From positions 25,111 through 89,110 of the forward strand of contig SHVN01000002.1 of the NCBI GenBank assembly GCA_009694215.1: DNA of 64,000 nucleotides. Direction: 5' to 3'. Every line of letters starts with the position of its first letter. Within the stretch, counting starts at the first letter, position 1. This DNA is from Xanthobacteraceae bacterium (GTDB taxonomy: Bacteria; Pseudomonadota; Alphaproteobacteria; Rhizobiales; Xanthobacteraceae). Of the stretch, positions 37,241 to 47,994 are shown piece by piece. Position numbers and translations under genes: made by a program. The notes below the pieces were generated by a model that made no database searches, had not been told where the DNA came from, and worked only from the letters and a program-made list of their open reading frames with translations.

Positions 37241-38350
37241 ATGAGGGTATCAGGGGCAGCGGTCCGAAAGAAGCGCGACACGGCGGCTGTGGACGAGATG
37301 CCCGATCCCGCGGTGCTGCTCGCCTGGTACGGCCGCCATCGCCGCCACCTGCCGTGGCGTTCCGCGCCCGGCGAGCGAGCCGATCCTTATCACGTCTGGC
37401 TGTCGGAGATCATGCTCCAGCAGACCACAGTCAAGGCGGTCGGACCCTATTACACAAAGTTCCTGGCACGATGGCCGGACGTGGGCGCGCTCGCGGCAAG
37501 CCCGCGCGATGACGTGCTCCGCGCCTGGGCCGGGCTTGGCTACTACGCCCGCGCCCGGAACCTTCACACCTGCGCGAAGACGGTCGCCGGGCAGCACGGC
37601 GGACATTTCCCCGACACCGAAAGCGGATTGCGAGCCTTGCCGGGCATCGGCGGATACACCGCGGCGGCGATCGCGGCGATTGCGTTCGGCCGCCGCGCGA
37701 TCGCGATCGACGGCAACATCGAGCGCGTGATCGCCCGGCTGTTTGCCGTCGAGACGCAATTGCCGGCGGCGAAGCCCGAGATTCGCGCGCGCGCGGAGAC
37801 CCTGGTGCCGCAGCGGCGCGCCGGCGACTTCACGCAGGCGATGATGGATCTCGGCGCCACGATCTGCACGCCGAAGAAACCGGCCTGCGGCATCTGCCCC
37901 TGGATGGCGGCTTGCGCCGCGCGTGCGCGCGGCGACGCCGAGACATTTCCACGCAAGGCGCCGAAGGTGGAGGGCAGGCTCCGGCATGGCGCGTCGTTCG
38001 TCGCCATCCGAGCCGACGGCCATGTGCTGGTCCGCACGCGGCCCACGAAAGGGCTGCTCGGCGGCATGACCGAGGTGCCTTCGACCGACTGGACGCACAG
38101 CTTCGACGAGGCGGTCGTGCTGGCGCAGGCGCCGCTAAAAGCGAAATGGCGCCGCCTGCCCGGCGTGGTCGAGCACGGCTTCACGCACTTTTCCTTACAG
38201 CAGGTGGTCTATGTGGCGCGGGCGCAGCCCCGGACCAAAGCGCCGCCGGGCATGCGCTGGGTGGCGCTTTCGGCTCTGCACGGCGAGGCGCTGCCCAACG
38301 TCATGCGCAAGGTGGTGGCGCACGCCGGCCTCGGCGCCCGTCCCAGGTAG
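37241..38350 (+). CDS. mutY: A/G-specific adenine glycosylase
   Basis: LPWRSAPGERADPYHVWLSEIMLQQTTVKAVGPYYTKFLARWPDVGALA...LRALPGIGGYTAAAIAAIAFGRRAIAIDGNIERVIARLFAVE...CTPKKPACGICPWMAAC. Confidence 0.97.
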   Translation: MRVSGAAVRKKRDTAAVDEMPDPAVLLAWYGRHRRHLPWRSAPGERADPYHVWLSEIMLQQTTVKAVGPYYTKFLARWPDVGALAASPRDDVLRAWAGLGYYARARNLHTCAKTVAGQHGGHFPDTESGLRALPGIGGYTAAAIAAIAFGRRAIAIDGNIERVIARLFAVETQLPAAKPEIRARAETLVPQRRAGDFTQAMMDLGATICTPKKPACGICPWMAACAARARGDAETFPRKAPKVEGRLRHGASFVAIRADGHVLVRTRPTKGLLGGMTEVPSTDWTHSFDEAVVLAQAPLKAKWRRLPGVVEHGFTHFSLQQVVYVARAQPRTKAPPGMRWVALSALHGEALPNVMRKVVAHAGLGARPR

Positions 38351-38355
38351 TGTTG

Positions 38356-38844
38356 CTACGGTTGCTTCTTGGCGCGCGGCAGGAAGGCCCGCAACGGCCG
38401 CTTGATGGCGCGGGAACAGGCGCGTGTGAGTGTCTTGCCGCCATCGGTCCAGGTCTGCGTGCCCTTGAGCATGGCGCTGCGCCGCACGAAGGTGCCGCTG
38501 TATTTTGCCTGGTATTCGCGGCTGCCGCCCTTCCACGAACCTTCCAGGCTGATGGACTGGCCGTCGACCTTGCCGGCGCCCTTCTCGATCACTGTCTCAG
38601 GGAGCTCGCGTAACCGCACCACATGGGTGTAGCTCGCCGAGCCGCCGGCGATCGTGACGTCGATGGCTTCGCGCATCCTGTTTTCCGTGAACGGTAGCTT
38701 GTCGCACATCAGCGTGCCGCGATAGACGGCGTCGCGCACCTCGGCTGCCGCCGGAGCCGCCGCTGTCACGAGTATCGCCGCGGCAAACATGCCGATCGCA
38801 TTCCCCCTCCGCGCCATCGCCATCCTCCCCTCGGGTATTTTCAT
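38356..38844 (-). CDS. secreted hypothetical protein
   Basis: MKIPEGRMAMARRGNAIGMFAAAILVTAAAPAAAEVRDAVYRGTLMCDKLPFTENRMREAIDVTIAGGSASYTHVVRL; clear signal peptide. Confidence 0.75.
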   Translation of the reverse strand: MKIPEGRMAMARRGNAIGMFAAAILVTAAAPAAAEVRDAVYRGTLMCDKLPFTENRMREAIDVTIAGGSASYTHVVRLRELPETVIEKGAGKVDGQSISLEGSWKGGSREYQAKYSGTFVRRSAMLKGTQTWTDGGKTLTRACSRAIKRPLRAFLPRAKKQP

Positions 38845-38864
38845 TGTTGCGGCCGTTGTGGCCT

Positions 38865-39728
38865 TCAGAATCCGTACAGCGTCTTGGCGTTCTGCGTCAG
38901 GATGCGGTTGCGCACCTTGCTGTCGGGCGCCCATTCGTTGAGCAGATCGAGCAGGTCGCCGTCGTTGGGCATCTCGCTGCCGTCGAGATTGACGTGCGGC
39001 CAGTCCGAGCCCCACACCATCCGCTCCGGCGCGTGCCTGGCGAAAAGCTGAGCCATCGGGGTCACCGACGGATAGGGAAAGTTCTCGTCGGTGCAGCGCA
39101 TCGGCCCCGAGAGTTTGAGCCAGACGCGGCCGCTGTCGAGCATCTTCAGCACGGCCTTCACCGCTGGCTGATCGACGCCGCCGGCCGCGGGGATGGCGGC
39201 GAAATGGTCGAGCACGATCTGGTTCGGCAGCGCGAGCAGCTTGTCGGCATAGTCGATGATGTCGGTGCCGTGCGGATAGAACTGGATGTGCCAGCCGTGC
39301 TTGTGCACGCGGGCCGCGATCTCTTTCGAATAGTTCGGCACGTGCTGGCCGCGTTTGTGGCTCATCATGCGCATGCCGCGCACGCCCAGCTTGGTGAGCC
39401 GCCCGATCTCGTATGAGGGCGTGTCATCCCGCAGGAGCGCGATACCGCGGAATCGCTCCGGATATTTCGTCAGTACGTCGGCGAGCAGCGAATAGTTGCG
39501 GCCGTAGCCGCCGGGGCTGACGATGACGGCGGTGGACATTCCGAGCTTGTCCTGCAAGCCGAAAAAGGTTTCCGGCAGCGCTTCATGCGAAATGTAGGGG
39601 CTGTCCGGCGCGAAGGGATACTTCGCCGCGGGCCCGAACAGGTGGATGTGGCTGTCGCATGCCCCGGGTGGCGCCTTGAGCTTCGGCTTCTTCGGATGGG
39701 GATCAGGGCCTTGGGTCAGCTTCGGCAT
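38865..39728 (-). CDS. amidohydrolase family protein (2-pyrone-4,6-dicarboxylate hydrolase/LigI-like)
   Basis: LKAPPGACDSHIHLFGPAAKYPFAPDSPYIS...MRMMSHKRGQHVPNYSKEIAARVHKHGWHIQFYPHGTDIIDY...RMVWGSDWPHVNLDGSEMPNDGDLLDLLNEWAPD. Confidence 0.92.
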   Translation of the reverse strand: MPKLTQGPDPHPKKPKLKAPPGACDSHIHLFGPAAKYPFAPDSPYISHEALPETFFGLQDKLGMSTAVIVSPGGYGRNYSLLADVLTKYPERFRGIALLRDDTPSYEIGRLTKLGVRGMRMMSHKRGQHVPNYSKEIAARVHKHGWHIQFYPHGTDIIDYADKLLALPNQIVLDHFAAIPAAGGVDQPAVKAVLKMLDSGRVWLKLSGPMRCTDENFPYPSVTPMAQLFARHAPERMVWGSDWPHVNLDGSEMPNDGDLLDLLNEWAPDSKVRNRILTQNAKTLYGF

Positions 39729-39767
39729 GCAGGGGGCGTCCTGTCCGGGGGAAAGTCCAGGCGGGAA

Positions 39768-40736
39768 TTACTGCAGCTTGATATTGGCCGCTTTGGCAAG
39801 TTCGCGCCACTGTGGCAGTTCGCGGGCGATCAAGGTTGCCAGTTCCGACGGCGTGCCACCGACCGGCTCGACACCGTCGCGCTGCAGGCGTTTGACGATA
39901 TCGGGCGCGCGCGCAGCCTTGGCGCTTGCTGCGGCAAGCTTGTCGATGATGGCCTGCGGCGTGCCGGCCGGCGCCAGGATCGCGATCCAAAGGATGCCCT
40001 CGTAGCCGGGTAGGCCCATCTCGGCGATGGTCGGGGTGTTGGGCATGAGCTTGGAGCGATGGCGGCTGGCGATGCCGAGCATGTGGAGCTTGCCGGCGGC
40101 GACATGCGGATTGGATGTCGTGTAGGTGTCAAGCTTGAGCTGCACGACGCCGGCGAGCAGGTCGGTCATCGCGGGCGCGGCGCCACGATAGGGAATGTGC
40201 GCAACCTCGATGCCCATGCGCCGCAGCAGCAGTTCCATGGTGACGTGCGGCAAGGTGCCGGTGCCGGCCGAGGCGTAGTTGAGCAGGCCCGGGCTCTTCT
40301 TTGCATGGGCGACGAATCCGGCGAAGGTCGAAAATGGCGCGCTGGGATGGCTCACCAGCACCTCCGGCACTTCGGCGATGACCGAGACCGGGACGAGGTC
40401 TTTCTCGGTGTCGTAGGGCAGCGACGGCTGCAGCGCCGGGATGATGGTGTGGTTCGGCGTGGTCAGCAATAGCGTGTAGCCGTCGGGCGGCGCCTTCGCC
40501 ACCGTGTCGGTCGCGATGATGCCGCCTGCGCCCGCCTTGTTCTCGATCACGATCGGCTTGCCGAGGTCGTCCGCCATTTTCGCCGCGAACATGCGCGCGA
40601 CGATGTCCACCGCGCCGCCCGCCGGGAACGGCAGCACCAGGCGGATCGGTTTGTCGGGATAGTCGGCGCGGGCATGACCCTGGCTTGCCAGAACGAGGCC
40701 GAGCACGGCGGTCAGCACGCTCATCGTTCTGCGCAC
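39768..40736 (-). CDS. tripartite tricarboxylate transporter substrate-binding protein (Bug/TctC family)
   Basis: ADYPDKPIRLVLPFPAGGAVDIVARMFAAKMADDLGKPIVIENKAGAGGIIATDTVAKAPPDGYTLLL. Confidence 0.94.
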   Translation of the reverse strand: MRRTMSVLTAVLGLVLASQGHARADYPDKPIRLVLPFPAGGAVDIVARMFAAKMADDLGKPIVIENKAGAGGIIATDTVAKAPPDGYTLLLTTPNHTIIPALQPSLPYDTEKDLVPVSVIAEVPEVLVSHPSAPFSTFAGFVAHAKKSPGLLNYASAGTGTLPHVTMELLLRRMGIEVAHIPYRGAAPAMTDLLAGVVQLKLDTYTTSNPHVAAGKLHMLGIASRHRSKLMPNTPTIAEMGLPGYEGILWIAILAPAGTPQAIIDKLAAASAKAARAPDIVKRLQRDGVEPVGGTPSELATLIARELPQWRELAKAANIKLQ

Positions 40737-40892
40737 GACACACTCTCCTTGAAGACTTGTTCCCTAGTGGCTTGCCCCTTGAATTTCCCGCGCCATTCGT
40801 CCCGTATGGGGCCGGACCATGGCTTACATCCTACCCCGCGCCGAGGGCGCCGCAACGAAAGACGGCCCCGGGCAAACCCCAAGGAGATTGCG

Positions 40893-41243
40893 ATGACCAT
40901 CCAGCGCTTCGAGAACGGCCCACGCATGTCCCGCGTGGTGGTGCACAACGACACGGTCTATCTCGCCGGGCTGACCGCCGAAGCCACGGTGGGCCAGAGC
41001 GTTGCCGAGCAAACGAAGGAAATCCTGGGCAGGATCGACGGGCTGCTCAAGCAGGGCGGCACCGACAAGTCGAAGCTCCTGCAGGCGACGATCTGGCTGC
41101 AGGACATCCGCGTGGTCGATGAATTTAACAAGGTGTGGGACGCCTGGGTGGTGGCCGGACAGACGCCGGCGCGCGCCTGCATCGAGGCGCGGCTGCAGTC
41201 GCCGGCGAAGATGATTGAGATTCAGGTGACCGCGGCGCGCTAG
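40893..41243 (+). CDS. RidA family protein
   Basis: MTIQRFENGPRMSRVVVHNDTVYLAGLTAEATVGQSVAEQTKEILGRIDGLLKQGGTDKSKLLQATIWLQDIRVVDEFNKVWDAWVVAGQTPARACIEARL. Confidence 0.93.
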   Translation: MTIQRFENGPRMSRVVVHNDTVYLAGLTAEATVGQSVAEQTKEILGRIDGLLKQGGTDKSKLLQATIWLQDIRVVDEFNKVWDAWVVAGQTPARACIEARLQSPAKMIEIQVTAAR

Positions 41244-41323
41244 GCACATCGGTTTCCCGGTCGCGTCGGAACGATTGAGGTCTATGCGGAATCTGCCCTT
41301 GCGAAGCAATCAGGAGCGTTGCC

Positions 41324-42352
41324 ATGACGAGGCTACGGATTTCATTTCAATCCGGTTCGTGTGTTGAGGCTTCTGCGCCGCTGGGCATGCTCGACCGGCG
41401 CGCCGCCCTGTCGATGCTGCTGGCGCTGCCGTTGACGGCGCCGGCGTTGGCCCAGTCCTATCCGGCGCGCCCGATCAGAACGCTGCTGCCGTTCGCGCCC
41501 GGTGGTGTTACCGATGTCTCGGCGCGATACGTGGCTCAGCTTATGGCGGTGTCGCTTGGGCAAAATCTCATCATCGAGAACCGCTCCGGCGGGGGTGGAG
41601 CGATCGGCGCTACTGCCGCAGCGCGCGCCGAGCCCGATGGCTATACGATCCTGGTCGCGAGCTCGGCGACGCACTCCATCCTGCCGGCAATGTCAGAAAA
41701 GCTCGAATACGATCCGATCAAAAGCTTCGCGCCGATCTCCGGCATGTCGAACGCGCCTTACCTGCTCGTTGTCAATGCCGATGTGCCGGTGAAGAACGTC
41801 AAAGAGCTCGCCGAATACGCCAAGGCCAATGCCGGCACGTTCAATTTCGCAGCAGCGACCGGAACCCCGCCGCATATCCTGGCGTATGTCTTTCGGGCGC
41901 TGACTGGAACGGACTTTCCTGTCGCGTTGTACCGGGGAGGAGGGCCGGCGATGGCCGACCTGTTCGCAAATCAGGTGCATGCGATCTTTCAGCCGACCAC
42001 CATCGTCATTCCGCTCTTGGACGATAAGCGCATCAGAATTCTGGGCATCGCCACAGAGGAACGATCGAGTCTGCTTCCGGACGTGCCGACACTGGCCGAA
42101 CAGGGGTTCCCGCAAATCGTCGCCAACTCCTGGAACGGACTCGTTGCGCCCGCCGGCACGCCCGCGCCGATCGTCGGCCGGCTCAATCAGGCTGCCAACG
42201 AGGCGCTGAATTCGCCTGAGCTGAAAGCCAGGTTCGGAGGTCTCGGAATCACGATCATCGCGGGAAGTACGGACCGGTTCGGCGCATTCATGAGGGATGA
42301 GGCGATCCGCTGGGACGCTCTCGTCAAGGCGGCGAAAATGCCGAAATCGTAG
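41324..42352 (+). CDS. tripartite tricarboxylate transporter substrate-binding protein (Bug/TctC family)
   Basis: SYPARPIRTLLPFAPGGVTDVSARYVAQLMAVSLGQNLIIENRSGGGGAIGATAAARAEPDGYTILVASSATHSI; true start may be an internal Met near the signal peptide. Confidence 0.92.
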   Translation: MTRLRISFQSGSCVEASAPLGMLDRRAALSMLLALPLTAPALAQSYPARPIRTLLPFAPGGVTDVSARYVAQLMAVSLGQNLIIENRSGGGGAIGATAAARAEPDGYTILVASSATHSILPAMSEKLEYDPIKSFAPISGMSNAPYLLVVNADVPVKNVKELAEYAKANAGTFNFAAATGTPPHILAYVFRALTGTDFPVALYRGGGPAMADLFANQVHAIFQPTTIVIPLLDDKRIRILGIATEERSSLLPDVPTLAEQGFPQIVANSWNGLVAPAGTPAPIVGRLNQAANEALNSPELKARFGGLGITIIAGSTDRFGAFMRDEAIRWDALVKAAKMPKS

Positions 42353-42444
42353 CTTTGTCGCGGCACCGTATGGACTCCCGGATCAAGCCTGGGGGCGATA
42401 GTTTGCTTGTGGTGCCGGCCTGGTCGACAGCAGTCCGACCACAA

Positions 42445-43368
42445 CTACTGCTGCATCTGCCGCCGCATCTGCTGATCGTCGTAGTGCAGCGGCTCCATCG
42501 CCCACGACACCTGATCGTAGCCGTTGGCGTAGTTGCGCGCGGTCTGCGTCGGATTGCGATTGACCAGCGGGCGCAGGCACATCGGATGTGTCAGGCTTCT
42601 GATCTCGTGCTCGATGGTGAACAGATGCTTGCCGGTGTCGAGATCGGTGATGTCGCGGAAACGATACTGGTATTGATTGTCCTCGCGGTTGACGAGGCAG
42701 CGCTCGCCCAGCCGCTTGTGCGGGCCGGAGAAGTTGACGACGTAGATCTGCACGTGGTGCTCGTCGTAGTCCGGCAGCGGCTTGTCGGTCTCGCGGAACA
42801 GCAGGTGCTGGTTCTTGCCGACGGTGACTTTCGCCGTGGTGCCGTTGCCGTTCACCACCTCTGCCGGCACGTCGATCATCTCACGATAGAACTTCGCGAT
42901 GCCCTTGGCGGTGTCCGCCGGCACGTCGAACTCGACATAGGGAATTCCGAGATTGATGCGGCCGAAGCGCGCGGCGTCCGGCTCGTGCAGGCGGATGGTG
43001 TTGCCCCAGGGGCAGGTCGCCTGGACGTAGTCGTTATGCTCGGCGAAATCGAACTTGGTGTCGGTGAGCTTGGGCTTCACCGTGGCGAGCCGCCGGAGCA
43101 GCGCCTCGCGGTCCTCGATGACGATGCCGGTCTTTCCGCGCAGCACCTGCGGCTTGCCGGTCGGCAGGTGGAACTGGCTCCGGCCGACGTTCATCCACAT
43201 GTTGTCGTCCATCACCATCAAGTATGGATCGCGGGTAAGGCCGAGCCCCGCGCCGTAGAACAGCGAAGCGATGCGCTGGTCGGGGATCGTGACGTTGACG
43301 TGTTCGAGGTGGATGGCGTTGCCGAGATCCTCGGCGGCGCGGTCGAAGGTCTTCTGCATGGGGGTCAT
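42445..43368 (-). CDS. VOC superfamily (glyoxalase/bleomycin resistance/dioxygenase) protein
   Basis: NAIHLEHVNVTIPDQRIASLFYGAGLGLTRDPYLMVMDDNMWMNVGRSQFHLPTGKPQVLRGKTGIVIED...INLGIPYVEFDVP...HHVQIYV. Confidence 0.82.
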   Translation of the reverse strand: MTPMQKTFDRAAEDLGNAIHLEHVNVTIPDQRIASLFYGAGLGLTRDPYLMVMDDNMWMNVGRSQFHLPTGKPQVLRGKTGIVIEDREALLRRLATVKPKLTDTKFDFAEHNDYVQATCPWGNTIRLHEPDAARFGRINLGIPYVEFDVPADTAKGIAKFYREMIDVPAEVVNGNGTTAKVTVGKNQHLLFRETDKPLPDYDEHHVQIYVVNFSGPHKRLGERCLVNREDNQYQYRFRDITDLDTGKHLFTIEHEIRSLTHPMCLRPLVNRNPTQTARNYANGYDQVSWAMEPLHYDDQQMRRQMQQ

Positions 43369-43489
43369 GGGGCGCGATCCCGAAAAGGTTTGATGTGCGG
43401 ATTATAGCACAACGCGGAGCGGACGCAGGAGGGGCAACAGCTGCGAGCAGCCCTGCTATGCTCCAGGAAGAAGAAACTCGGGAGGACCC

Positions 43490-44452
43490 ATGTACCCGAC
43501 CACCACGCCGCCTTTGGTGCTGAACGAGCGCCTGCCCGACCCGGCGGTGAAAATCCTCGATCCGAGCTTCGAGAAGTACCGCCTGCCGCTGGCGAGCGTG
43601 GAGCGGTTGACCCAGGGCTATAGCTGGGCCGAGGGGCCGGTCTATTTCGGCGACGCGCGGTGCCTGTTGTGGAGCGACATTCCCAACAGCCGCATCATGC
43701 GCTGGGACGAGGAAACCGGGGCGACCAGCGTCTATCGCAAGCCCTCGAACTACGCCAACGGCAACACCCGCGACCGCCAGGGCCGCCTCGTCACTGCCGA
43801 GCACGGCCGGCGCGTCACCCGCACCGAATACGACGGCCGCATCACCGTGCTGATGGACCGGTTCGAGGGCAGGCGGCTGAGCTCGCCGAACGACATCGTG
43901 GTGAAGTCCGACGATTCGATCTGGTTCACCGACATGACCGCTGGCCTCGTCGGCAACTGGAACGGCGAGGTTGCGGAGCAGGAACTGCCGCAGCGGGTCT
44001 ATCGGCTCGACGGCAGGACCGGGCAGGCGACGGTCGTCGTTGAGGGGCTGGTGCAGCGGCCGAACGGGCTTGCGTTCTCGCCCGACGAAAAGAAGCTCTA
44101 TGTGATCGAGAGCGAGCCGGGGAGGCGGGCTATCTATGTGTTTGACGTGGCCGGCGACGGGATCAAGCTCGCCAACGGCCGCATCCTGATCACCTGCACC
44201 AAGGAGGAAACGCCCGACGGCTTCCGTGTCGATGCGGACGGAAACCTCTGGTGCGGTTGGGGCATGGGCCGGGCAGAACTCGACGGCGTGCGAATTTTCA
44301 ATCCGCAAGGCGCCCCGATCGGCCATATCGAACTGCCGGAGCGCGCCGCCAACGTCTGCTTCGGCGGGCCGAAGCGCAATCGCCTGTTCATGGCGGCGAG
44401 CCATTCGATCTACGCGCTGTACGTGAATACCCAGGGAGCGTTGGGCGGATGA
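43490..44452 (+). CDS. SMP-30/gluconolactonase/LRE family protein
   Basis: VERLTQGYSWAEGPVYFGDARCLLWSDIPNSRIMRWDEETGATSVYRKPSNYANGNTRDRQGRLVTAEHGRRVTRTEYDGRITVLMDRFEGRRLSSPNDIVVKSDDSIWFTD. Confidence 0.96.
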   Translation: MYPTTTPPLVLNERLPDPAVKILDPSFEKYRLPLASVERLTQGYSWAEGPVYFGDARCLLWSDIPNSRIMRWDEETGATSVYRKPSNYANGNTRDRQGRLVTAEHGRRVTRTEYDGRITVLMDRFEGRRLSSPNDIVVKSDDSIWFTDMTAGLVGNWNGEVAEQELPQRVYRLDGRTGQATVVVEGLVQRPNGLAFSPDEKKLYVIESEPGRRAIYVFDVAGDGIKLANGRILITCTKEETPDGFRVDADGNLWCGWGMGRAELDGVRIFNPQGAPIGHIELPERAANVCFGGPKRNRLFMAASHSIYALYVNTQGALGG

Positions 44453-45084
44453 GCGAGCGACCCGGAATTCTGGCAATCTGGAACGATTGCGCGCCCGGCC
44501 GCGAGGCCGAGTTCGAGGAGTGGTATCAGCACGAGCATTTCCATGAGCGGATTGCTGTGCCCGGCTTCCTGCTCGGCCGGCGCTATGAGGTGGTGTCGGG
44601 CAGCCCGCGCTATTTCTGCTTTTACCTCACGCAATCGCCGGACGTCCTGAAGTCCGCCGCCTATCTCGAACGGCTCGACAATCCGACGCCGATGACCCAC
44701 CGGATCATGTCGGACGCTTTCCGCGACATGAGCCGCACGGTTTGCCATCGCACCTTGCGGTTCGGCGCAATGCGCGGGGCGGCCTCCATCACGGTGCGTT
44801 TTGGTGAAAGCCCAGAGCAGGGCGCGCTCAAGACCATCTTGGACGCAATGGTACGAGACAAGGCCGTTGCCTGTGGTGAAATCTGGACAGCCGCGGATGC
44901 CGGCACAATTCCAGTGTCCGAGGAGGAGCGCCTGCGCGGCGGCGACCGCAAGATCGCGGCGTGCCTGTACGTCGAGACGCTGCGCGTGGCGGAGGCTGAG
45001 AAGGTTGCTTCGGAATTGTCGAGCAGGTATCCGGCCGCGGTGGTCGGTGTGTATCGCCTGCTCTGCGAAATCAGACCGGCCTGA
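44449..45084 (+). CDS. EthD/dimeric alpha-beta barrel-like hypothetical protein
   Basis: MSERPGILAIWNDCAPGREAEFEEWYQHEHFHERIAVPGFLLGRRYEVVSGSPRYFCFYLTQSPDVL; ATGA overlap with the SMP-30 gene. Confidence 0.75.
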   Translation: MSERPGILAIWNDCAPGREAEFEEWYQHEHFHERIAVPGFLLGRRYEVVSGSPRYFCFYLTQSPDVLKSAAYLERLDNPTPMTHRIMSDAFRDMSRTVCHRTLRFGAMRGAASITVRFGESPEQGALKTILDAMVRDKAVACGEIWTAADAGTIPVSEEERLRGGDRKIAACLYVETLRVAEAEKVASELSSRYPAAVVGVYRLLCEIRPA

Positions 45085-45087
45085 GCG

Positions 45088-46248
<1,161 letters not shown>

Positions 46249-46477
46249 TGGGCGACGCAGTCGGCGACGCGGGACCTACAAACCGACGACCTTTAGAATG
46301 CCGCCTCAAGGTAAAAATTGCGTTTACAGCAATTAGGGGTCTTCCGTTCAAATCGCTGCGGAACCATATCGATTTGGATCGAATTGGGGCGCGAATGCGA
46401 TCGCGAGAGCGATCCGTGATTGGACTTACATCTGGCACCCGGCAACAATTGCCCAGTTTGGGCGACGGAGATTCGCA

Positions 46478-47404
46478 ATGCGCTTGGACGACATGCCCGA
46501 AAGCAGCAACGTCGAGGATCGCCGCGGTGACGGCGGCGGTTTCGGTGGCGGCGGAGTAGGTGGCATCGGCGGCGGCGGTCTTGGCATCGGCGGCATGGTG
46601 GTGCTCGGCCTGGTCGGCTGGGCGCTCGGCATCGATCCCTGGATGCTGATCCAGGGCGCCAATGTCGTGATGGGCGATCGTGGGGGATACGAGCAGCAGC
46701 AGCGCGTGCCGCACCAGCAGGAAGCGCGCCGCACCGGACCGCCGGCCGACGAGACCGGAAGATCCGTCGCCCGCGTCCTCGGCTCGACCGAAGTGGTGTG
46801 GAAGGACATCTTCGCCAAGGAAGGCCAGACTTATCGCGCGCCCAAGCTCGTCATGTTCGCGGGCCAGACGCGCTCGGCCTGCGGCCAGGCGCAGAGCGCG
46901 ATGGGCCCGTTCTATTGCCCGAACGACCGGGAGGTCTATCTCGACACGTCGTTCTTCAACGATCTGGAACGGCGCTTCCGCGGATGCAGCGGCAAGGCCT
47001 GCCAGTTCGCGCAAGCCTATGTGATCGCGCACGAGGTCGGCCATCACGTGCAGAACCTGCTCGGCATCCTGCGGAATGTGCAGCAAGCGCAGCGCGCTTC
47101 CGGCGACCGCGCGCAATCCAATCGCCTGCAGGTGCAGGTCGAACTTCAGGCCGACTGCTTCGCCGGCGCCTGGGCGAAGAACGCCGAGGCGAAATACAAG
47201 TTCATCGAGCCGGGCGACATCGACGCGGCCCTGCAGACGGCGTCCGCGATCGGCGACGACACGCTGCAGCGGAAAACGCAAGGCACCGTCGTGCCGGAGA
47301 GCTTCACCCACGGCAGCGCCGAGCAACGCAAGCGCTGGTTCATGACCGGCTTCAAGGAAGGCACCGTAAAAGCCTGCAACACTTTCGCGGCAGCCCGGCT
47401 ATAA
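46478..47404 (+). CDS. neutral zinc metallopeptidase (YpfJ family)
   Basis: MRLDDMPESSNVEDRRGDGGGFGGGGVGGIGGGGLGIGGMVV...FYCPNDREVYLDTSFFNDLERRF...QAYVIAHEVGHHVQNLLGI (HExxH). Confidence 0.96.
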   Translation: MRLDDMPESSNVEDRRGDGGGFGGGGVGGIGGGGLGIGGMVVLGLVGWALGIDPWMLIQGANVVMGDRGGYEQQQRVPHQQEARRTGPPADETGRSVARVLGSTEVVWKDIFAKEGQTYRAPKLVMFAGQTRSACGQAQSAMGPFYCPNDREVYLDTSFFNDLERRFRGCSGKACQFAQAYVIAHEVGHHVQNLLGILRNVQQAQRASGDRAQSNRLQVQVELQADCFAGAWAKNAEAKYKFIEPGDIDAALQTASAIGDDTLQRKTQGTVVPESFTHGSAEQRKRWFMTGFKEGTVKACNTFAAARL

Positions 47405-47414
47405 TCCCACCACC

Positions 47415-47978
47415 ATGGCCGGCATCGACGACAAACGCCCCTTTGTCCCGCTCAAGATCGCGGTGCTGACGGTGTCCGACACCCGCGAGCTTGCCGACGA
47501 CAAGTCCGGCGGCACGCTGGCCGAACGGATCGAGAAGGCCGGCCATGTGGTGGCGGGCCGCGCCATCGTCACCGACGACGTGGAGAAAATCCGCGCGCAG
47601 ATGCGGACCTGGATCGCCGACAAGGCGATCGACGTGATCATCTCCACCGGCGGCACCGGCTTTACCGGCCGCGACGTGACCCCCGAGGCGGTCGAGCCGC
47701 TGTTCGAGAAACGCATGGACGGCTTCTCCACGGTGTTCCACATGGTGAGCCATCCCAAGATCGGCCCGTCCACGATCCAGTCGCGCGCGACCGCGGGGGT
47801 GGCCGGCGCGACATTCATCTTCTGCCTGCCGGGCTCGCCGGGCGCCTGCCGCGATGCCTGGGACGAAATTCTCGTGCATCAACTCGACTACCGCTACCGG
47901 CCCTGCAATTTCGTCGAACTGATGCCGCGGCTCGACGAGACCATGCGCCGGCCCAAGGCCCAGGGCTCAACGGCTTAA
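47415..47978 (+). CDS. moaB: molybdenum cofactor biosynthesis protein B
   Basis: FVPLKIAVLTVSDTRELADDKSGGTLAERIEKAGHVVAGRAIVTDDVEKIRAQMRTWIADKAIDVIISTGGTGFTGRDVTPEAVEPLFEKRMDGFSTVFHMVS. Confidence 0.96.
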   Translation: MAGIDDKRPFVPLKIAVLTVSDTRELADDKSGGTLAERIEKAGHVVAGRAIVTDDVEKIRAQMRTWIADKAIDVIISTGGTGFTGRDVTPEAVEPLFEKRMDGFSTVFHMVSHPKIGPSTIQSRATAGVAGATFIFCLPGSPGACRDAWDEILVHQLDYRYRPCNFVELMPRLDETMRRPKAQGSTA

Positions 47979-47994
47979 GTCGCGACTGCCTGAA

